Source: Rhypophila decipiens
Lineage: Eukaryota > Ascomycota > Sordariomycetes > Sordariales > Naviculisporaceae
Length of the DNA: 64,000 nt
NCBI GenBank assembly: GCA_033297075.1
Contig: MU858053.1
Span: forward strand, 434,001-498,000
Direction of reading: 5' to 3'
The translations under genes and the position numbers were made by a program. Shown in pieces: positions 57,733 through 64,000 of this stretch; positions within the stretch are counted from its first letter, which is position 1; each line of letters begins with the position of its first letter. The notes under the pieces were generated by a model. That model was not told the DNA's origin and made no database searches. It saw nothing but the letters and a program-made list of their open reading frames with translations.

Positions 57733-58788
57733 CTAATCCATCCCAGCCAGCGATGCTGATCCGACACTCTGCATCCAGAACTCATCAAAGTCTATACCCT
57801 CTTCTTTAAACAAGTCCCTGATCTTCTGTGCCGTCTCAATCTGCTTTTTGCCCGTGAAACCACCAGGCTGCGAGGTCTCGAACTGGACAATCTCGATCCA
57901 CCTGAAAAACAGATTCTCCTTGCCCACGGCCGCCAGAGCATCCCGAAACTGGAAAACCTGTCTCCGGCGCTCGTCCTCCTTGGCATTGGCCCCCGTGTTC
58001 ATGTCAACACACATCCAGCCGAAACGATCATTATGAAGCAATACCAGCGGCGTGGTAAACGCGTCCATCGCGAGCACCTTGTTGTCCACCAGCCGGGTCG
58101 CGTGGACCATACCCGCCCAGTCGAGGTCCCATTCCCCGTTCATGGTGAGATAGCCCGTCTTCTCCTGAAGCAGCATAGGCGAGGTGGCCGAGTTGACGTG
58201 CGAGAAGAACTCGTTCCTCCCGCTGCCGTTGTCGTCCGCAATCACGTCGCCGATGGTCTTGTCCCAGTCGCGGCTCCGGCGAAGGTAGATCTCCTTGTCC
58301 CGGAACCCGACGGCCCAGCGCCACCCCACGGGGCTGCCCCTCCGCAGGGCGCTCCCGAAGGCGAACTCGACGGGCCAGGGCCAGACGAAGACGCCCAGGA
58401 GGAAGTCCAGGAGGAAGGTGAAGGTGCGCCGGAGGATGGCGTAGAGCAGGGCCGAGTAGGTGAGTTCTGACGCTTGCAGGGTCAGCTCGTTGGGATAGCC
58501 TAGCGTGGAGGCCAGCAGCAGGAGGTAGTAAGGCGCAATGTAGTATATCCTCCAGGCGAACAGCAGAGCGACCACCACGTTCATGGCCACCGGGACGATA
58601 AAGATCTTGAGCTTGAAGTCTCGGGGCTTAGTGTCCACGTGGGCGATATAGATGTGCTTTTTGGAAAGGTCCGAGAAGAAAGGTTTGAGGCTGTCAGGGG
58701 CGACCTTGAAGGGCTTAGGAGGGGCGCTGCTGGCTGCGGTGGTGGATGATGATGACGAGGCCTTGCTGGCCTTTTTGGAGGGTGCCAT
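57733..58788 (-). CDS. Unrecognised membrane protein, 351 aa
   Basis: Single exon from the ATG at 58788. The N-terminal ~55 residues are Lys/Ser/Ala-rich and probably disordered. Hydrophobic segments follow at about 62-83 (KIFIVPVAMNVVVALLFAW), about 84-97 (YYIAPYYLLLLASTL) and about 122-137 (FTFLLDFLLGVFVWPWP). The C-terminal ~200 residues are soluble and begin with GW-RW-x-VGFRDKEIYLRRSRDWD, then EFFSHVNSATSPMLLQEKTGYLTMNGEWDLDW, DAFTTPLVLLHNDRFGWM and FFRWIEIVQFETSQPGGF. The architecture is of a multi-span protein, probably in the endoplasmic reticulum or another internal membrane, with a large cytosolic or lumenal domain. I recall similar conserved ascomycete proteins without an assigned function and do not infer one. 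Confidence 0.85.
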   Translation of the reverse strand: MAPSKKASKASSSSSTTAASSAPPKPFKVAPDSLKPFFSDLSKKHIYIAHVDTKPRDFKLKIFIVPVAMNVVVALLFAWRIYYIAPYYLLLLASTLGYPNELTLQASELTYSALLYAILRRTFTFLLDFLLGVFVWPWPVEFAFGSALRRGSPVGWRWAVGFRDKEIYLRRSRDWDKTIGDVIADDNGSGRNEFFSHVNSATSPMLLQEKTGYLTMNGEWDLDWAGMVHATRLVDNKVLAMDAFTTPLVLLHNDRFGWMCVDMNTGANAKEDERRRQVFQFRDALAAVGKENLFFRWIEIVQFETSQPGGFTGKKQIETAQKIRDLFKEEGIDFDEFWMQSVGSASLAGMD

Positions 58789-59331
58789 GATGACTTGCAG
58801 GAATCTGCTCTGCTGCTGTATATGAGGATGTCCTGGACTGGATGTTGTCCGGGACGCGGCTGGATGGCTTCACTTTTAAACCAAACAGCTCAGGAGCGAG
58901 GCTGAAGTGGGAGGACCTGAGACGAGCTGAATTCTCTGTATATAATACAATAATAAACCTCGAACTCGTGAGATCACATCAATGAGGACTTGGGAAACGT
59001 TTAAATGCAAACAAGAGCCATTGTGTTGAAATTCATCACTCGGAAATTACGGATTATCTCAGCTCTTGGAGGGCCCGTACCTAACCCCAACCCTTGAAAA
59101 TTGCCCCCAGTCCTTCAAATCTTGGCATTGCCCCTTCCCGCTGCCAACAGACCCGAGCGGGCCCCTGTTTGCGATTTTAGTGGATGCGGTTATGCGGATG
59201 ACGGCAAGCTAACCTTAGCCCCAGCTGTTCGGGATGCAACATTTGGAAATTTTGGGAACCCGCGACAGAACAACTTTCGAGATCTTTCCGCGTTTCGGGT
59301 CGGACCGCCATGCCCAGGAAATTATAGGACA
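58789..59331. other. Divergent promoter region between the membrane protein and mitochondrial IF2
   Basis: 543 bp between two divergent start codons; no coding sequence was recognised. Confidence 0.7.
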
Positions 59332-62300
59332 ATGATTCGAAGCGGGTTACGGCAGGTATGTCAAACCCAGTTTGCTCTCTCTCCTAATTTACTTCAGTGT
59401 GCTAAAGTCTGGTGCTTGTCCAGAGGCAAAAAGGGGGGCTCTCTTCCGTTTGTCTTCTCTGCCGCCACAAATCGCTCCTTCGCCAGCATAGTCTTCGTTC
59501 ACCGAGTTGGACGTCTATTCGATTGCCGACCGCGACCCCAGGTGCACTCAGATACCTAGCGTTTCATGCGACACCCTCCAGAGCATCGGATCAACCGGTT
59601 GGAGGGGCGAGCTCGGGATCCTCGAATGCAGCTGCCTCAGGTGGTGGATGGGGCAGACCCGGCGGAGCTTGGGGATCAGGTCTCAAGCGGGACCCCGAAC
59701 TAGAAGCCCGTATTGCGAGGGATCGTGAAGAACGACAGGCTAAGGAAAGAGAGGAAATAGAGGCAAAAAGGGCAAAAGAACGCGATATACTCAAACAGTC
59801 CCGGCACCGCCCGAGCGCTCCGCCACCACATGGAAGCAATACAACCAACCTTGTACGAAGAGTTCACATGGGTGGATCTTCTCCTGACCAGAGGGGACAG
59901 GTTTCTCAGTTCACCTCCAAGTTCGGTGAATTGCGCAAAGGTGATCTACCATCTCGTCCAGAGAGGCGACAGCCAACCGGCTCTGAACATCTTCCCTGGC
60001 AAGCAAATATTTCCCGAGAACGGACGCCTCAAGATGACGAAAGGCGAAGATCTGGGTTTTGGGGGCAGGCAGAGGCCAGATTTCGAGAACAAGATACCGA
60101 CCGAACGTCGAGGCCCTACTCACAAAATATTTCCAGAGATAGTGCGGGATCTTCATTCAGACGTTTCGGAGATGTTCAGAACCGTAACGCTGGCAATCGA
60201 GACCGCCCCGAGGCATCATTACAGCGGTCGCAGACCACGCCAGGCATCGACGATTGGTTACCAACTGCTTCCCCCGGGGGCACTCTGAGCCGGCCCGACT
60301 CCTCACGGAAACCAGAAATATCGAGTAGTGTGTGGTCACAGATTCAGCCGTTGAGTGGTAGTACTCGGAAGAGTTCTGAGGACACGAGTTCAAGCTGGGA
60401 TTGGGCAGATTCGCATTTAAAGGAGGCAGCAACTCGTCAACAGCAGTCGTCGCCAAACGAACTTGCCGAGGGAACGAATCGGGAGCCTTCGTTCAAACCC
60501 GGAACCCCTGTTTTCGAGCGGCAACGTGGAGAAGATAGATTTACTCGGTCAGGGCGTCCGGAACGTCCGGACAAACGGCATAGTCGACCTCGCGCTAGAC
60601 GGTCGGGTGAGGAGGAAGACGAGGACCTGGACCTGGACGCAATCAAGGAGCGGCGGCGGCTTAAAGCTGAGAGGAAGGCCGAGAGAGAACGAGAACGGTT
60701 GGCTGCGCTCGAAGCTGCTGGTCCTACACGTATATTACTACCCGAGTTCATCAGCGTGGCCAACCTTGCACTTGCTCTCGGTGTTAAACCCAAGCTGTTC
60801 ATCAAGCAAATGTTGGAGCTTGGGTTCGAGGACGTGGGTTCAGACAGCATCTTGACGGGCGAGACGGCTGCTATCATTGCCGAAGAATATGGATTTGAGC
60901 CAACCGTGGAGGAAGGCGAGGGCCGGGATTTGAAGCCAGCTCCACCGGCCGAGGATCCGTCTTCGTTGCCACCTCGACCCCCGGTCGTCACCATAATGGG
61001 CCATGTCGACCACGGCAAGACTACTCTGCTGGACTGGCTGCGAAAATCATCCATCGCGGCGGGCGAGCACGGCGGTATCACTCAACATATTGGTGCTTTC
61101 TCTGTCAAATTGTCGTCTGGAAAACCTATCACATTCCTCGACACCCCCGGGCACGCTGCGTTTACACAGATGCGCCAACGTGGTGCTAATGTGACTGACA
61201 TTGCAATTCTGGTCGTTGCTGCCGACGATAGTGTCAAGCCGCAAACAATCGAGGCGCTGAAACACGCCCGCGCCGCCAAGGTACCCATCATCGTCGCCAT
61301 CACCAAGGTCGACAAGCCCGACGCCAACATTGAAAAGGTAAAGTCGGATCTTGCCGGCCAAGGAGTTGAGATTGAGGATTACGGAGGCGACGTGCAGGTT
61401 GTTGGCGTCAGCGGTAAGACGGGCGAGGGCATGGACGACTTAGAGGAGAATATTCTGCTTCTTTCTGACATCCTAGATATCCGGGCCGAAACGGACGGCA
61501 TGGCCGAGGGTTGGGTGTTGGAATCAAGCATCAAACCATATGGACGTTCGGCCACTGTTCTGGTCAAGCGTGGAACCCTGCGAATTGGTGACTGGATAGT
61601 AGCAGGCACCATTTCTGCCCGGATCCGTTCTCTTCGAAACGAGGCCGGGGTCGAAGTGGATGCAGCACCGCCGGGGACCGCAGTCGAGGTCCTTGGTTGG
61701 AAAGATCAAGATCCTCCCAACGCAGGAGACCAAGTCCTCCAGGCACCCAGCAAAGACAAGGCCGACGACGCTGTAACGTACCGGCTTGAGCAGCGTGACA
61801 GAGAAGAAGCCGTCGCGCAGATGGCAGAACAAGGACAGCAGAGGCGCGAGCGTGAGCGTGAGAAAGCCGCCGCTGAGGCGGCCGAGGCGGCCGGTGATGT
61901 AGTTGAAGAGCCCGAAGAGCCCGGGACCAAGCTTGTCAATTTCACCATCAAGGGAGACGTCCACGGCTCAGTCGAGGCCGTCTGCGCTGCTGTTCAAGAG
62001 ATTGGGAGCAACGAGGTCCGGCCGAGAATCCTGATGTCGTCGCCGGGTCAGGTTACCGAGTCTGACGTCGACCACGCGGCCGTCTCGGGCAGCTGCATCA
62101 TCAACTTCAACAACCCTGTGTCTGGACACATCAAGCGGCTCGCAATGAATTCCAAGGTCAGGATCTTGGACCATAACATCATCTACCACATGGCCGAGGA
62201 GGTCAAGGATGTGCTGTCTGAACTACTCCCGCCGACCATCTCGAACAAGGTCGTTGGCGAGGCCGAGATCCTCCAGGTCTTCTCCATCAATGTCAAGGGT

Positions 62301-62614
62301 CGGGTGTACAAAAACATTGCCGGATGCAGAATACGCAACGGTTATATCAAGAGGGACTCAACCGTTCGCATCATGCGGGGCGATGAAGAGGTCTTTACAG
62401 GTATGAGGCGTTTATCTTTCACGTTATCTTGGTACTGATATACTAACAACATCTCACAGGCGCTATCGAGACCCTGAAGCAAGGAAAGAAGGCCGCAACA
62501 GAAGTCAAGAAAGGTGCAGAGTGCGGTGTCTCCTTCGAGGAGTGGGAGGATTTCATGCAAGGGGATCAGATCCAGGTCATCGAGGAGGTGGTTACGAAGA
62601 GGCGTCTTCAGTGA
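59332..62614 (+). CDS. ifm1: Mitochondrial translation initiation factor IF-2
   Basis: Exons 59332-59355, 59424-62400, 62460-62614; 1051 aa. The first exon encodes MIRSGLRQ; after the 68-nt intron an Arg/Leu/His-rich presequence continues ([22 protein letters not shown]). Residues about 90-430 are low-complexity and highly charged, making the protein longer than yeast or human mitochondrial IF2. An IF2-N like segment is at about 444-500 ([19 protein letters not shown]...EEYGFEP). The GTPase domain has G1 GHVDHGKT (about 534-541), [11 protein letters not shown]3 DTPGHAAF (about 581), G4 TKVD (about 635, Thr in place of the usual Asn) and VSGKTGEG. Domain II and the C-terminal fMet-tRNA-binding region follow ([11 protein letters not shown], ...[21 protein letters not shown], then [18 protein letters not shown]). 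The last intron (62401-62459, 59 nt) rejoins [14 protein letters not shown]. It delivers initiator tRNA on mitoribosomes. Confidence 0.97.
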
Positions 62615-62780
62615 GAAACGACAGACCTTGGGGGCTGTGTAGGATATGGCTCGGTTTGAGTTGTTGAAAGTACTTGTAATAATACATGTGAGATATGGGT
62701 GGGTTGTATAAAAGGACGGTAAATAAATGTACAATTATCCCATGCACTAATGAGAAGTGATATTTTTCATGCTCGAATTA

Positions 62781-64000
62781 CTAACCCTTTTTCGGCGCTG
62801 ATAAACTCATGGCGGAAAATGACTTGGTTGTCGACGTGGTGGCTCGAGCACGTTCTTGCTCGAGCTTCTTCAGACCGAGCCTGTCGGTAACAGGAGTTGC
62901 GTTTATAATGTTATCGAACTCGTCGTCGTCTGACCCATTATCCGAGTCTGGTTCGGCCTCAGAATCGGGCTTGAACTGGCTGTGCGGTGGAGGTCTGGCG
63001 ATCGTCTCGGGTGCCTTTTTTTCTTCAGGTGGTGGGTTCGCAAATGACTTGGAAGCAAGAATCTTTCGGCGAATCGCTTCCATTTGAGCGGCATCTTCCT
63101 CGTCGTCATCCTCGTCGTCGTCGTCTGATATTGCAAATGGATCTTTTGCTTTCTCTTGTTGACCCTTTGGTGGCGGCTTGGTGCCAAGGTATATGCCGTC
63201 GATGTCTTGGTCATCCTCCTCTTCTTCGTCGGAGCCTTCTTCGTCCTCTTCGTCATCATCATCATCAGAATCCGAGGCAACGGGCGCCCTTCGATTCACG
63301 TTTCCACCAGCCCAGATATCTGTTGAATCAGCACCCTCCTCCCGGCTCTCGGTGTACTCTCTATCCAGACGCTCCATCCATTCCTCCTCGGCCTTCTTGA
63401 CTCCTGCAGCATCTTCACATGCGGCGTATTTCTTGAAGAGAGAAGAGTTGATCTCCATAAACGCCTCACCGTACGAGAAGGGCTCGAGGATAGCCCTGGC
63501 CCATTCCGAATGTCCACAAATGGCAAAAGCGGCCGCCAGGGCCTCAACACAGTTCAGTCGCCAGGGCTTTCCGTAGTTGACATTGTTGGCCGCCACGAGG
63601 TAAGGAAGAAGCCGCTCGCATTTACCGCCGACCTTGTTCCACTGAACCTCCTTGGTGCGAGCCCAAGAGCACTCGACGACGGCGGCACCGTATTGTTCGA
63701 GCAAGGGCTTATCGGCGGGCGAGACGACTTGCTTGCCGTTGGGCGTGATGATGACTCCAGCATGGCGCTGGCCAAGGTGGAGCTCGCGCATCATGCCGAG
63801 CTTCATGAGCTTCTTGCCCGAGCATCGCTTGGGATCACAGTGGCCGAGGTCCCAGCAGGCGGCTTTGAAAGCTGGCCGTTGTCTGCCGGTAGCAGTAGAG
63901 CGCTCGTTGGAATCTTGTGGTGCATGCTCATCATTTTCGCCTTCTCGAGATCCTCCACCGCCACGCCCTGAGCTTCTGGGAGGACCGCGGTAGTTTGATT
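62781..64000 (-). CDS. tsr3: TSR3-type 18S rRNA aminocarboxypropyltransferase (5' end beyond window)
   Basis: The stop is at 62781; the frame is open through 64000, so the start codon lies outside and at least 406 residues are encoded. It enters the window in a Ser/Arg/Gly-rich leader (SSGRGGGGSREGEN) and then gives ACWDLGHCDPKRCSGKKLMKLG, the conserved TSR3 N-terminal motif; a Met within it (63806) is not the real start. Further family blocks are LGQRHAGVIITPNGKQVVSPAD, LLEQYGAAVVECSWAR, RLLPYLVAANNVNYGKPWRLNCVEALAAAFAICGH and FSYGEAFMEINSSLFKKYA. The C-terminal half is a long acidic Asp/Glu/Ser tail with several short KPPPK-type patches. TSR3 transfers the aminocarboxypropyl group of S-adenosylmethionine onto a hypermodified uridine of 18S rRNA in late 40S maturation. 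The gene converges on the mitochondrial IF2 gene with 166 bp between them. Confidence 0.97.
   Translation of the reverse strand, partial: SNYRGPPRSSGRGGGGSREGENDEHAPQDSNERSTATGRQRPAFKAACWDLGHCDPKRCSGKKLMKLGMMRELHLGQRHAGVIITPNGKQVVSPADKPLLEQYGAAVVECSWARTKEVQWNKVGGKCERLLPYLVAANNVNYGKPWRLNCVEALAAAFAICGHSEWARAILEPFSYGEAFMEINSSLFKKYAACEDAAGVKKAEEEWMERLDREYTESREEGADSTDIWAGGNVNRRAPVASDSDDDDDEEDEEGSDEEEEDDQDIDGIYLGTKPPPKGQQEKAKDPFAISDDDDEDDDEEDAAQMEAIRRKILASKSFANPPPEEKKAPETIARPPPHSQFKPDSEAEPDSDNGSDDDEFDNIINATPVTDRLGLKKLEQERARATTSTTKSFSAMSLSAPKKG

Noticed and set aside
58033..58470. Plus-strand 145-codon Val/Glu/Pro-rich frame
   Set aside because: Antisense shadow of the membrane protein gene at 57733-58788.

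Overview
The window is eukaryotic nuclear DNA from a filamentous ascomycete, most likely a Sordariomycete. Support comes from short GT-AG introns (mostly 55-110 nt) with CTRAC-like branch sites, single-gene transcription units on both strands, the fungal form of many proteins (a p32/MAM33 precursor, Vps74, a short KES1-type oxysterol-binding protein, a grainyhead-type CP2 factor, an Exo1 with a long disordered tail) and intergenic DNA rich in TACC/GTAC-type simple repeats. The species cannot be fixed from the sequence. No rRNA, tRNA, CRISPR array or intact transposon was recognised. Exon borders were worked out by hand from splice signals and frame continuity. In the spliced models given, the exon lengths sum to whole codons.

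Layout. 1-2002 (-): secreted cell-wall-like protein with VTVT repeats, running off the left edge. 5964-7301 (+): questin-oxidase-like protein lacking histidines I recall as typical of the family. 9730-11772 (-): LCCL-domain polytopic membrane protein. 12634-13593 (-): mitochondrial MAM33/p32. 14243-14584 (-): small Cys-rich protein. 16671-17420 (-): TMA16. 18441-20765 (+): EXO1. 21426-23215 (+): RRP14/SURF6. 24544-26061 (-): VPS74/GOLPH3. 27118-28772 (-): KES1-type oxysterol-binding protein. 35795-38601 (+): CP2/grainyhead transcription factor, isolated between two gene-poor stretches of about 7 kb. 46158-48580 (-): unrecognised 751-aa protein with internal repeats. 51092-53262 (+): eIF2A. 54309-55364 (-): unrecognised protein. 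56513-57456 (+): PP28/PDAP1-type phosphoprotein with a GC-AG intron. 57733-58788 (-): unrecognised membrane protein. 59332-62614 (+): mitochondrial IF2. 62781-64000 (-): TSR3, its start beyond the right edge.

There is no operon or biosynthetic cluster. A loose theme is ribosome biogenesis and translation (TMA16, RRP14, eIF2A, mitochondrial IF2, TSR3). Golgi PI4P/sterol biology is represented by the neighbours VPS74 and the KES1-type protein. Core genes sit in the compact stretches (about 16.7-28.8 kb and 51-64 kb); the rest is gene-poor.

The most unusual signals are: the decamer GTACGGATAC (or its complement), present six times and only between genes; a burst of ten GTAC tetramers in 225 bp upstream of EXO1/TMA16; the histidine-poor questin-oxidase homologue; a GC-AG intron in the PP28 gene; a 40-bp tandem duplication that copies the acceptor side of an intron; and two short tandem-repeat loci in the gene deserts.
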